From assembly GCA_964614605.1 (NCBI GenBank), contig CAZTLU010000046.1, forward strand, positions 1-11,191: a stretch of DNA of 11,191 nucleotides, written 5' to 3'. A model generated the notes under the pieces. The model saw only the letters and a list, made by a program, of their open reading frames with translations. It did not search any database and had not been told where the DNA came from. A program made the position numbers and the translations under genes. This DNA is from Fimenecus sp964614605. GTDB lineage: Bacteria; Bacillota; Clostridia; Oscillospirales; Acutalibacteraceae. Below, piece after piece: positions 1 to 5,936 of this stretch; position 1 is the stretch's first letter; each line of letters begins with the position of its first letter.

Positions 1-34
1 CACTTTGCATTTATCCCGACAAATTCAAATTTAT

Positions 35-55
35 CTGAATGCTGAATGCTGAATT
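35..55. repeat. three tandem copies of a 7-bp unit
   Basis: Three head-to-tail copies of CTGAATG lie at 35-41, 42-48 and 49-55; the last copy ends in T instead of G. The third copy overlaps the stop codon (54-56) of the XRE repressor gene, which reads leftward into the repeat. It is too short to assign a role and is probably replication slippage. Confidence 0.6.
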
Positions 56-308
56 ATTTTATTTCGCCAAAATCTTTTAATATTTCATTCGGTGTTATTT
101 CAAGGCACTTGCACAGACAAGCCAACTCAAAATCAGTTACTTGTCTGTTGTTCTTTTCAATTTTACTAATCATTTGTTGGTCAATATTGCAATTCTTTGT
201 TTGCATTCTTGCCGCTAATTGTCCCTGTGTCAAACCTAATTCAATTCTTCGTTTTTTCACATTATCACAGACAATATTTTTGTTACCATAATACTGAATT
301 TGTTTCAT
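54..308 (-). CDS. XRE/Cro-CI family helix-turn-helix transcriptional regulator
   Basis: This is an 84-residue single-domain DNA-binding protein, probably a cytoplasmic repressor. Residues 16-79 form a complete HTH_3 domain. T27-Q28 and L31-A32 belong to the first HTH helix. The recognition helix runs about 43-52 (DQQMISKIEK), and the closing helices carry the common DFELACLCKCL pattern. There is no sensor or peptidase domain, so it is probably constitutively able to bind DNA. The ATG at 308 is preceded by the ribosome site AAGGTG (314-319) at 5 nt. The gene is divergent from the 64-residue protein gene, and the region between them carries paired ACGT-centred repeats over both promoters. The simplest reading is that this protein represses itself and its neighbour. 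The length is normal for small XRE regulators of Clostridia. The family call is firm; the regulatory target is inferred. Confidence 0.92.
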   Translation of the reverse strand: MKQIQYYGNKNIVCDNVKKRRIELGLTQGQLAARMQTKNCNIDQQMISKIEKNNRQVTDFELACLCKCLEITPNEILKDFGEIK

Positions 309-317
309 GCAATCACC

Positions 318-337
318 TTAACGTTAATATAACGTAA
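318..337. promoter_or_regulatory. operator pair 1, two ACGT-centred half-sites 11 bp apart
   Basis: TTAACGTTAA (318-327) is a perfect palindrome centred on ACGT at 321-324. A second TAACGT follows at 330-335, with ACGT at 332-335. The 11-bp step puts both on the same face of the helix. The pair abuts the -35 box of the plus-strand promoter (338-343) and lies in the predicted 5' leader of the XRE gene. It is a likely binding site for the XRE repressor, by inference from position and repetition. Confidence 0.6.
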
Positions 338-366
338 TTGACTTTATCATAATCTTGTGGTAAAAT
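338..366 (+). promoter_or_regulatory. promoter of the 64-residue protein gene
   Basis: The -35 box TTGACT (338-343), a 17-bp spacer and the -10 box TAAAAT (361-366) make a near-consensus sigma-A promoter. Transcription would begin near 373, about 26 bases before the ATG at 399. Operator pairs 1 and 2 flank it on both sides, so bound repressor would block it. Confidence 0.75.
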
Positions 367-374
367 TACGTCAC
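346..374 (-). promoter_or_regulatory. predicted promoter of the XRE repressor gene
   Basis: On the minus strand, GTGACG (369-374) as -35 and TATGAT (346-351) as -10 are separated by 17 bp. The -35 box is weaker than that of the opposing promoter. It overlaps the first ACGT of operator pair 2, and the two divergent promoters occupy the same DNA, so polymerase binding at one should exclude the other. Confidence 0.5.
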
Positions 375-385
375 ATTAACGTATA
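366..385. promoter_or_regulatory. operator pair 2, two ACGT-centred half-sites 11 bp apart
   Basis: TTACGT (366-371) and TAACGT (377-382) place ACGT at 368-371 and 379-382, the same 11-bp step as in pair 1. The equivalent half-sites of pairs 1 and 2 are 47 bp apart. This pair starts at the last base of the plus-strand -10 box, covers its predicted start site and overlaps the minus-strand -35 box, a typical repressor position. Confidence 0.6.
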
Positions 386-398
386 AGAGGTAATTATT

Positions 399-593
399 AT
401 GTATTTTGAAGACCCGACAAAATGTCCATTATTAGAAGACCAAGAATCTATTTGGGCTGAAATACCATATTGCGCAATGGTTTATAATGAGCTTACTGCT
501 TGGACTCTTTCGGAATTATGTTATAAGAATTTTACCGAATGTCCCGCATATATAAAAGCAATGAAACAAGCAAAACAAGGACAGACCGATTAA
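399..593 (+). CDS. small four-cysteine protein of unknown function
   Basis: I do not recognise this 64-residue protein. It has no signal peptide or membrane segment. It contains four cysteines, C9, C25, C41 and C48. C9 and C48 are each followed by proline (KCPLL near the start, ECPAY near the end), and C9-C25 and C25-C41 are both 16 residues apart. The C-x6-C-P-x-Y ending resembles cysteine arrangements of small metal- or Fe-S-binding proteins, but this is only suggestive. The C-terminal 12 residues are lysine- and glutamine-rich. The ATG follows AGAGG (386-390) at 8 nt and a strong promoter, so the gene is probably real. Divergence from an XRE gene through shared operators suggests it is the repressor's target. 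Nothing in it resembles a known toxin, antirepressor or excisionase. The stop codon lies in the loop of the terminator hairpin. Confidence 0.72.
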   Translation: MYFEDPTKCPLLEDQESIWAEIPYCAMVYNELTAWTLSELCYKNFTECPAYIKAMKQAKQGQTD

Positions 594-611
594 AGTCTGT
601 CCTTGTTTTTT
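572..611. terminator. strong intrinsic terminator, possibly bidirectional
   Basis: A perfect 13-bp stem (574-586 with 595-607, core AAGGACAGAC/GTCTGTCCTT) encloses the 8-base loop 587-594 and runs into six T residues (606-611). The left arm is coding sequence of the 64-residue protein, whose TAA stop is in the loop. The minus-strand lipoprotein gene ends at 625, so the same hairpin can act on transcripts from the right. In that direction the U-tract is only four T residues, so termination would be weaker. Confidence 0.9.
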
Positions 612-624
612 ATTTATTATGAAA

Positions 625-2463
625 TTAACTCGCCTTGAATTCGCCCGAGATTGAGCCTACAGTTATTTCATAGGTTTCACCACTGACCATATCCGGTGTG
701 CTGATAATTACCACGCCAAATGAGAGTTCAGGAGTATAAGATACAATTGTATTGCCCTTTGAATCCTTCAATACGATTTCTGTATTTGCTGACTGATTAC
801 CAACACTTACTGCGATTATGCCCTGCTCGGAACCACTGAAGGTCTGCGCCATTCCCGAAGCACCCGTTCCTATAAAGGTACCACCTGTTATTGTTGCAGA
901 GATATCATAGTCAAGGGTTGCGGTGTCGCCTTGAGTCGGTCCGCAAACGGTTGTGTAACCACCCGTAATTTCAAGAGTACCATTAGCGTCAATGCCGTCA
1001 CCCGAGGCATTTATATAAAGCTTACCGCCCGAAATCACAATACTTCCGTTTGAGTTTGAGCTCATTCCGCCACCCATCATTCCGCCGCCGAACATACCAT
1101 CTCTGCCACCAGTTATGCCACTTGAGTCGGTTCCGCCTGCCGCGTTAAGACCGTCATCACTTGCAACAAGAGTTATATCGCCACCGCTGACTTTAATATC
1201 AAGGGCTTCAAGTCCCTCGTAGCTTTCGGTGATATTTATTGTTCCGTTTGTGACGGTGAGTTCTTCTTCAGCGTGAATTCCGTCATCACCGCTTGCAATT
1301 TCAAAAGTACCGCCGTTAATGGTCATCGACACATTTGAATGGAGCGAATCGTCTGCCGAATCAATAGTAAAGGTGCCGTCTGAAATCAGCATACCGGCGC
1401 CCGATTTTATACCCTTCATACTTGTACTGCTATCGTCAGTTACAGTTGTGGTTGCCATATAAGATACGGTTGCAGAGGTATCTGCAGACATTGGTCTTCT
1501 GTTGCCGCCACCCATGTCGCCGCCGGGCATTCCTCCGCCCATAAAGTCACCCCATGAGCTTGAGCTCTGATTGCTTCCGTTTCCATTGCCGCCGCCTGAC
1601 ACAATATTGTAGGTGCCGCCCTCAATCTGCATATATGAGCCCGAGCTTATTCCGTCGCCCTCGGCGGTAATGTTTAAAGTACCGCTTGAAATATATACAA
1701 ATCCAAGACTTGCGTCGTCAGAATTTTCTGCGTGAATTCCATCCTTACCCGAGGTAACAGTTAAGCTTGAATTCTGCACCCGAACGCTGTCATTGGCATC
1801 AAGCCCGTGAGATGCACAGTTAACGGTATATGTGCCGCCTGTAAACACCAAATCGTCTTTGCAGACAATTCCGTGTCCCGTTGGCGAAGTAACAGTCAAG
1901 CTGCCCGCACCATTAAAGGTTAAATCCTGCTTTGAGAATACCGCGCCGTCAATGTTATTATCGTCAATCGCCGTAAATGTGCCACCGTTTTCAAGTACAT
2001 TTTCCGTGCCCTCTGCGAGAGTTACAACAACCTTGTCAGCCTCAAGAATATAGAGCGGAGCCGAAGTGCTGCTTGTAATGTCAACACCGTTAAAGACGAT
2101 TTGAAGCTTATCATTTTCGCCTGCATCAACAACAAGCATTCCGTCTGTGAGCTCACCCGAAACGATATATGTTGCCTCTTCGGTAATTGTCACGGTACTG
2201 CCCGAAATCTTAACTGTATCCGATGTGCTTGAAGCGGTTGTGCCGTTAAGTGCAATTTTCACCGCAGTGCTTTCATCATAATCGGAATTCAAATCACGGT
2301 TGGTAAACATTTCGTCATCGGTCTGTTCAAAATCGGTCTGTACCGCCTCACCGCTGACGCTTTCACCGCTTGATGTACCCTCATCAGTTGTTGAAGCGGG
2401 ATTTTTTGAGCATCCGCTGAAAATCAGCAAAAGGCATAAAACCAAGGGAATTATTTTTTTCAT
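625..2463 (-). CDS. lipoprotein with Cthe_2159-type (DUF4353) carbohydrate-binding beta-helix
   Basis: This is a 612-residue surface lipoprotein. A lysine-initiated signal peptide ends in the lipobox FSGC with lipidated Cys18, followed by a Ser/Thr/Glu-rich linker to about residue 65. The rest is a repetitive beta-helix of the Cthe_2159/DUF4353 family. Family knowledge: Cthe_2159 of Clostridium thermocellum is a calcium-containing beta-helix that binds cellulose and polygalacturonate. Turn motifs of the (D)DG(I/L)xA type recur at 196-199, 219-221, 240-245, 269-272, 370-375, 392-398, 415-420, 435-441 and 487-493, mostly every 21-22 residues, one per rung. Two Gly/Met-rich insertions (about 290-325 and 449-473) interrupt the helix. 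I chose the ATG at 2463 because GAGGGTGG (2469-2476) lies 5 nt upstream and the signal peptide then starts MKK. A start at 2478 (617 aa) falls inside that ribosome site. The gene follows the DUF4956 gene by 16 nt and is the last gene of the VTC operon. The ligand is unknown. Confidence 0.88.
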   Translation of the reverse strand: MKKIIPLVLCLLLIFSGCSKNPASTTDEGTSSGESVSGEAVQTDFEQTDDEMFTNRDLNSDYDESTAVKIALNGTTASSTSDTVKISGSTVTITEEATYIVSGELTDGMLVVDAGENDKLQIVFNGVDITSSTSAPLYILEADKVVVTLAEGTENVLENGGTFTAIDDNNIDGAVFSKQDLTFNGAGSLTVTSPTGHGIVCKDDLVFTGGTYTVNCASHGLDANDSVRVQNSSLTVTSGKDGIHAENSDDASLGFVYISSGTLNITAEGDGISSGSYMQIEGGTYNIVSGGGNGNGSNQSSSSWGDFMGGGMPGGDMGGGNRRPMSADTSATVSYMATTTVTDDSSTSMKGIKSGAGMLISDGTFTIDSADDSLHSNVSMTINGGTFEIASGDDGIHAEEELTVTNGTINITESYEGLEALDIKVSGGDITLVASDDGLNAAGGTDSSGITGGRDGMFGGGMMGGGMSSNSNGSIVISGGKLYINASGDGIDANGTLEITGGYTTVCGPTQGDTATLDYDISATITGGTFIGTGASGMAQTFSGSEQGIIAVSVGNQSANTEIVLKDSKGNTIVSYTPELSFGVVIISTPDMVSGETYEITVGSISGEFKAS

Positions 2464-2479
2464 TAAAACCACCCTCATA

Positions 2480-3175
2480 TTAAAGTTCAGTATTAGTTGT
2501 GTCCTGTTTTGATACAGTTATTTCAAGATTTCCGTTTCTGCAACGAATTTCATCAATCATTTCCTTTTCTTTTGCCGCATCACGCAAGGTCACATTATAT
2601 GTGAGGCGGAACATACTGCCCATATTTGTAGTTTTTACACGCACAAGCTCACTTGACTTTGTGTATTTCTTGAAAATATCCTCAAAAACGCCTGTGTAGT
2701 CCAAATCCTCGGCAATGGTGATGTTAAAGGTTTTATAAACTGCCGCGTTTTTCTTTGCGCCGAAATCAAGACGGTTATAAAGCACGAACACCGCACACAT
2801 CACAACTGTAAAAAGTGTTGCGAAGCCTAAATATCCCATACCCGCAATAAGTCCTGCACCCATTGCAAGAAACAGAGTGCCGATTTCTTTTGCAGTACCC
2901 GGCACAGAGCGGAAACGCACAAGACTGAACGCACCTGCCACAGCAACACCCGCGCCCACATTGCCGTTAACCATCATAATCACCACGCAAACAACTGCGG
3001 GAAGAAGGGCTAATGTTACAACAAAGCTTTTGGTATATCGCGTTCTGTACATATAGCTGAACGCCATAACAAGACCCAAAACGAGAGAAAATCCCACGCA
3101 AAGTAAAAAGTCGGTAACGGAAATAACCGAGGTTAAGTCCGAGTCAAAAAGTCCTTTAAATAATGTGTCAAGCAT
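2480..3175 (-). CDS. DUF4956 multi-pass membrane protein
   Basis: This is a 231-residue integral membrane protein of the DUF4956 family, whose function is unknown. Hydrophobic segments lie at about 18-42, 50-70, 73-87, 98-118 and 117-134. The family hallmark GAFSLVRFRSVPGTAKEIGT (81-100) is intact between membrane segments. Residues 140-231 are soluble and probably cytoplasmic. They have an alternating beta/alpha pattern compatible with a small ferredoxin/ACT-like domain, loosely recalling MgtC-type proteins; that comparison is speculative. The start overlaps the end of the VTC gene by 8 nt, and TGGAGG (3185-3190) lies 9 nt upstream, so translation is coupled. In Firmicutes DUF4956 genes commonly sit beside VTC-domain, CotH and DUF4353 genes, as here, which suggests a membrane partner or channel for the VTC enzyme's product. 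The family call is confident; the role is inferred. Confidence 0.92.
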   Translation of the reverse strand: MLDTLFKGLFDSDLTSVISVTDFLLCVGFSLVLGLVMAFSYMYRTRYTKSFVVTLALLPAVVCVVIMMVNGNVGAGVAVAGAFSLVRFRSVPGTAKEIGTLFLAMGAGLIAGMGYLGFATLFTVVMCAVFVLYNRLDFGAKKNAAVYKTFNITIAEDLDYTGVFEDIFKKYTKSSELVRVKTTNMGSMFRLTYNVTLRDAAKEKEMIDEIRCRNGNLEITVSKQDTTNTEL

Positions 3176-3893
3176 TTCTGTTTTCCTCCAATAAATCAGG
3201 TAAAATAAATTTACGGTATGTTGTGCCGTATTTTGAAAATGATGTTTTGTACAACCGGGCTTGTGATAGCGCGTGAGCCATCCACATAGGTATTCCGCCG
3301 CTGCATTTAATTTCCATAAGAAGCTTATTTTCTTCTAAAATCGGTATGCCCTGCGGTCCCTCTTCAAGAGAAAGCCTGTCTTGTCGACATTGTATATTTT
3401 CGTCAAAGGTCACGCGAAAATCACTGCCGTCGTTTGAATAATAAGCCTCGCGCTCATAAGACAAAAACAATGCCGGGTGCAAAGTTTCATAATAGTTCAA
3501 AAAATAGTCGATTTCCCGTACTATCTGCGTGTCGATTCCGCAGTGCCTCACTCCGCAAATCCAATCCATAGCCTTTTTTTCGGGCAATGACACGCGCCTT
3601 TTATAAACCACATGCTTATATTTCTTTTTCAGTTCTACAAACACGGTGCTATTCTCATTTGCCCTGCCGTAGCTTCTTATACGAAGCTTTTCCTTATATC
3701 TGGGCTTTTCAATTGAATGGCGAATAAGGCGGTAATTGTCGGTGTCAAAATAAATATTGCATATTAAACTGTGCCCGTACTTGTCCATCTTCATATATGG
3801 TGCCATTGCCTTGAGAATTTCTTCCTTTTGCTCATAGGTCAGCATATACTTAAGCTCATACCGCTTGAAAATTGTCTGATAAGCCAATTGCAT
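3168..3893 (-). CDS. VTC domain protein, polyphosphate-polymerase-like
   Basis: This 241-residue soluble protein belongs to the VTC/triphosphate tunnel metalloenzyme superfamily. In yeast Vtc4 this domain makes polyphosphate from ATP inside a basic beta-barrel tunnel. Tunnel-type motifs are visible: FKRYELKY (9-16, with R11, E13 and K15), YFDT (48-51), RIR (R71, R73), VELKK (E87, K89), YKRR (98-100), LMEIKCSG (E194, K196) and SFSKY (K221). It is a bare catalytic domain without SPX or membrane segments; the next gene encodes a membrane protein. The chosen ATG (3893) follows GAAAGG (3898-3903) at 4 nt. An upstream in-frame ATG at 3923 (251 aa) has no good ribosome site and overlaps the predicted -10 box. 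This is the first gene of a three-gene operon. Bacterial VTC-domain proteins are often labelled polyphosphate polymerases, but the product of this one is not established. Confidence 0.9.
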   Translation of the reverse strand: MQLAYQTIFKRYELKYMLTYEQKEEILKAMAPYMKMDKYGHSLICNIYFDTDNYRLIRHSIEKPRYKEKLRIRSYGRANENSTVFVELKKKYKHVVYKRRVSLPEKKAMDWICGVRHCGIDTQIVREIDYFLNYYETLHPALFLSYEREAYYSNDGSDFRVTFDENIQCRQDRLSLEEGPQGIPILEENKLLMEIKCSGGIPMWMAHALSQARLYKTSFSKYGTTYRKFILPDLLEENRNA

Positions 3894-3918
3894 TTTTCCT
3901 TTCAAATAATATGCATAA

Positions 3919-3951
3919 ATCATACCCGCTTTACCTTAATTTAAGTTTAAA
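3919..3951 (-). promoter_or_regulatory. predicted promoter and regulator site of the VTC operon
   Basis: On the minus strand a TATGAT -10 box (3919-3924) lies 26 bases before the VTC start at 3893. No good -35 box is present. In its place is the AT-rich element 3934-3951 (plus strand CCTTAATTTAAGTTTAAA), which matches 15 of 18 bases of an element upstream of the response-regulator gene in the same orientation. A weak -35 overlapped by a repeat fits activation by an OmpR/PhoB-type regulator. The element also borders the terminator tail of the kinase gene, so some of its AT content has another explanation. Confidence 0.45.
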
Positions 3952-3989
3952 AAAACACCGGTTAAAAAAGTTTTCAACGGGTGTTTTTT
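3948..3989 (-). terminator. intrinsic terminator of the two-component operon
   Basis: A 10-bp stem (3950-3959 with 3980-3989, core AACACC/GGTGTT), one G-G mismatch and a 3-bp inner stem (3961-3963/3976-3978) surround a 12-base loop. On the minus strand it runs into a tract of T residues 11 bases after the histidine kinase stop. It separates the two-component genes from the VTC operon, which therefore needs its own promoter. The flanking A and T runs would also allow termination on the plus strand. Confidence 0.85.
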
Positions 3990-3999
3990 ACAGATTTAG

Positions 4000-5244
4000 T
4001 CACATTATGACAGTAAATACTATTATATTGTCTTTTTCGTATTGTGCCGAAATTTCCCAGCCATGATTTTCTGCAATCGAATGAGCAACCGAAAGTCCTA
4101 TTCCATATCCGCCGTTTTTCTGGGTACGGGCTTCATCAGCACGGTAAAAACGGTCAAAAAGCTTTTCGGGCTCACATTCAGGCAAGCCGTCGCAGATGTT
4201 TTTCGTTGTGAAAACAGTTTTACCGTTTTCCTGTTTGAGATTTATATAGATTTCACTGCAATCTGATGAATACTTCACAGCATTGTCAATAAGTACGGTA
4301 AAAAGCTGTTGAAGACTTTCACGATGAGCGGTTACAGTAATATTCTCACCGATTTCTGCACAGATTTTCTTTTGTTGATTTTCCGCAAGAGTCACAAATC
4401 CCTCAACCGCCTCGTTAAGCAAGGCGTCAACGCATTGTTCTTCCTTTGCAAGCTTTTCCTTTGCCTCATCAGAGCGTGAAAGAGTGAGAAGATTTTGCAT
4501 AAGTCCGTTAAGGCGAATCGTTTGTGAGCGTATATTTTTACTCCATTTACTCTCGCCGTTGTGCAATTCAAGAGCATCGGTATTTGCAAGAATAATAGCA
4601 AGAGGAGTTTTGATTTCGTGCCCTGCATCCGTCACAAATTGCCGTTGCTTTTCAAAGTTTTCAGCAATTGGTTTAATCGCCTTTTTTGAAAGCAGTGATA
4701 CAAAAAGCAACATCATAAGCCAGCACACAGCGCCCACACCAATAGAAATCACAACAACAGTGAATGCCCCTCGCAAGCTTGCCGAGGTATCCACGCAAAC
4801 TATGGTTGATGTATTATTCATTTGACTTTGCACCGTTTTGAACTTAAAGCCTTCGATTTTACCCTCATAATTCCCGCTTAAAATTATACGGGCAATCAGT
4901 TCCTCTGCCTCTTCATCGGTTACTGAAAAAACATTTTCTGTATTTATTCTTATTATTTGCCCTGCAAAGTCAACCTCTGCCGTAAAATAACGGGCTGACA
5001 TCGCCCTCTCTTCATCGGGGATAGGCGAAAAGAACTTGCCTAAGCCCTCTTTTTCAGGCTCAATCTGTTCCATTCGGGGAGGTGTGCTCATACTGTTTTC
5101 TGTGAGAAGTTCAAGAGTTTTATCAATTTCTCCGCTTACGGTTATAACATTCACAATGTTTATCGCACCCACAAAAATCACCAGCAAAAGCGTAATGGCA
5201 ATCATTGCAGTTTTTATGAACTTTTTCTGTAAAATTTTAATCAT
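4000..5244 (-). CDS. two-component sensor histidine kinase without HAMP domain
   Basis: This is a 414-residue membrane histidine kinase. TM1 spans about 12-36, an extracytoplasmic sensor segment about 37-158 and TM2 about 160-186. Only about 12 residues separate TM2 from the dimerisation helix, so a full HAMP domain is missing, as in a known Firmicute subgroup. The phosphoacceptor His209 sits in DAGHEIKTPL. The ATPase domain has an N-box with N321 (LIDNAVKYS), an F-box KLFDRFYRAD (361-370) and a G-box GGYGIGLS (378-385). The usual DxGxG G1 box is replaced by an NICDGLP segment (349-355), a variant seen in related kinases. The sensor segment matches nothing I recognise and has a proline/acid-rich stretch near 54-80. 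The start at 5244 lies 4 nt after the regulator's stop, with GGAG (5252-5255) 7 nt upstream, so the genes are co-translated. It phosphorylates the neighbouring response regulator. The signal is unknown. Confidence 0.95.
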   Translation of the reverse strand: MIKILQKKFIKTAMIAITLLLVIFVGAINIVNVITVSGEIDKTLELLTENSMSTPPRMEQIEPEKEGLGKFFSPIPDEERAMSARYFTAEVDFAGQIIRINTENVFSVTDEEAEELIARIILSGNYEGKIEGFKFKTVQSQMNNTSTIVCVDTSASLRGAFTVVVISIGVGAVCWLMMLLFVSLLSKKAIKPIAENFEKQRQFVTDAGHEIKTPLAIILANTDALELHNGESKWSKNIRSQTIRLNGLMQNLLTLSRSDEAKEKLAKEEQCVDALLNEAVEGFVTLAENQQKKICAEIGENITVTAHRESLQQLFTVLIDNAVKYSSDCSEIYINLKQENGKTVFTTKNICDGLPECEPEKLFDRFYRADEARTQKNGGYGIGLSVAHSIAENHGWEISAQYEKDNIIVFTVIM

Positions 5245-5248
5245 AATA

Positions 5249-5914
5249 TCACTCCAATGTATAACCTACATTGCGTTTTGCCTTAATTTCAACTGTTGAG
5301 CCCAACCCCGCAAGCTTTTTACGCAGATTTGAAATATACACCCAGACCGTGCCCAATTCTGCGTCAGTATCATAGCCCCAACCTTTTACGAGCAATTCCT
5401 CGGTTGAAAGATACATGCCTTTATTGAGCATAAGTGCCTCCATAAGTCTGTATTCAAGCTTTGAAAGCACCTCTGTATTACCGTCCACGCTCAACTCACT
5501 ACTGTTCATATTGAGCGAAATGTCTTTGTAAGTGATAATATCGGGCGTGAAATCCTCTCGACGACGAAGCATAGCACGCACACGGGCTAAAAGCTCGCCC
5601 ATATTAAAAGGCTTGGGAAGATAATCGTCAGCGCCTGCGTCAAGACCCTCAATTCTGTCTTCGACCTGCGTTTTGGCGGTGAGAAGCAGAATCGGTACGC
5701 GACACCCCTCGCGGCGAAGGGTTGTAAGCACCTCAAGACCGCTCATTTTCGGCATCATTATATCAAGTATAATCCCGTCATATTTATCTGCACGGGCATA
5801 ATAAAGCGCATCAAGTCCGTTATCAACGGTATCAACTATGAATTTATGGTAAGTGAGAATATCCGTCACCGCTTCAGACATTGCGGGCTCATCCTCTGCA
5901 TACAGAAGCTTCAT
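5249..5914 (-). CDS. OmpR/PhoB-family response regulator
   Basis: This is a 221-residue DNA-binding response regulator. The receiver domain (1-116) has the acidic pair E7-D8, phosphoacceptor D51 (LDIMMP), T79 and K101 (LPKPF). The C-terminal winged-helix domain (about 125-221) contains the typical LSKLEYRLMEAL and VWVYISNLRKKL segments and ends in VGYTLE. The ATG at 5914 follows GAGGTG (5920-5925) at 5 nt. The gene starts a two-gene operon with the histidine kinase, which follows after 4 nt. A TATAAT -10 box is present upstream, but the -35 region is poor and overlapped by an AT-rich element, consistent with autoregulation. The same element lies before the VTC operon immediately downstream, which is its most likely target. 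No specific orthologue is recognised. Confidence 0.95.
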   Translation of the reverse strand: MKLLYAEDEPAMSEAVTDILTYHKFIVDTVDNGLDALYYARADKYDGIILDIMMPKMSGLEVLTTLRREGCRVPILLLTAKTQVEDRIEGLDAGADDYLPKPFNMGELLARVRAMLRRREDFTPDIITYKDISLNMNSSELSVDGNTEVLSKLEYRLMEALMLNKGMYLSTEELLVKGWGYDTDAELGTVWVYISNLRKKLAGLGSTVEIKAKRNVGYTLE

Positions 5915-5936
5915 TTTATCACCTCAAATTCATTTT

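Noticed and set aside
46..291. Plus-strand 81-codon frame opposite the XRE gene
   Set aside because: It is antisense to a complete HTH gene, has no ribosome site and begins inside the short tandem repeat.
399..593. Toxin-antitoxin system with the adjacent XRE gene
   Set aside because: The partner genes are divergent rather than overlapping in tandem, and the 64-residue protein has no toxin family features. A repressor-target pair is the simpler reading.
1440..1625. Reading frames overlapping the lipoprotein, kinase and other large genes on either strand
   Set aside because: They are shadows of strongly supported genes, lack ribosome sites and have no recognisable domain content.
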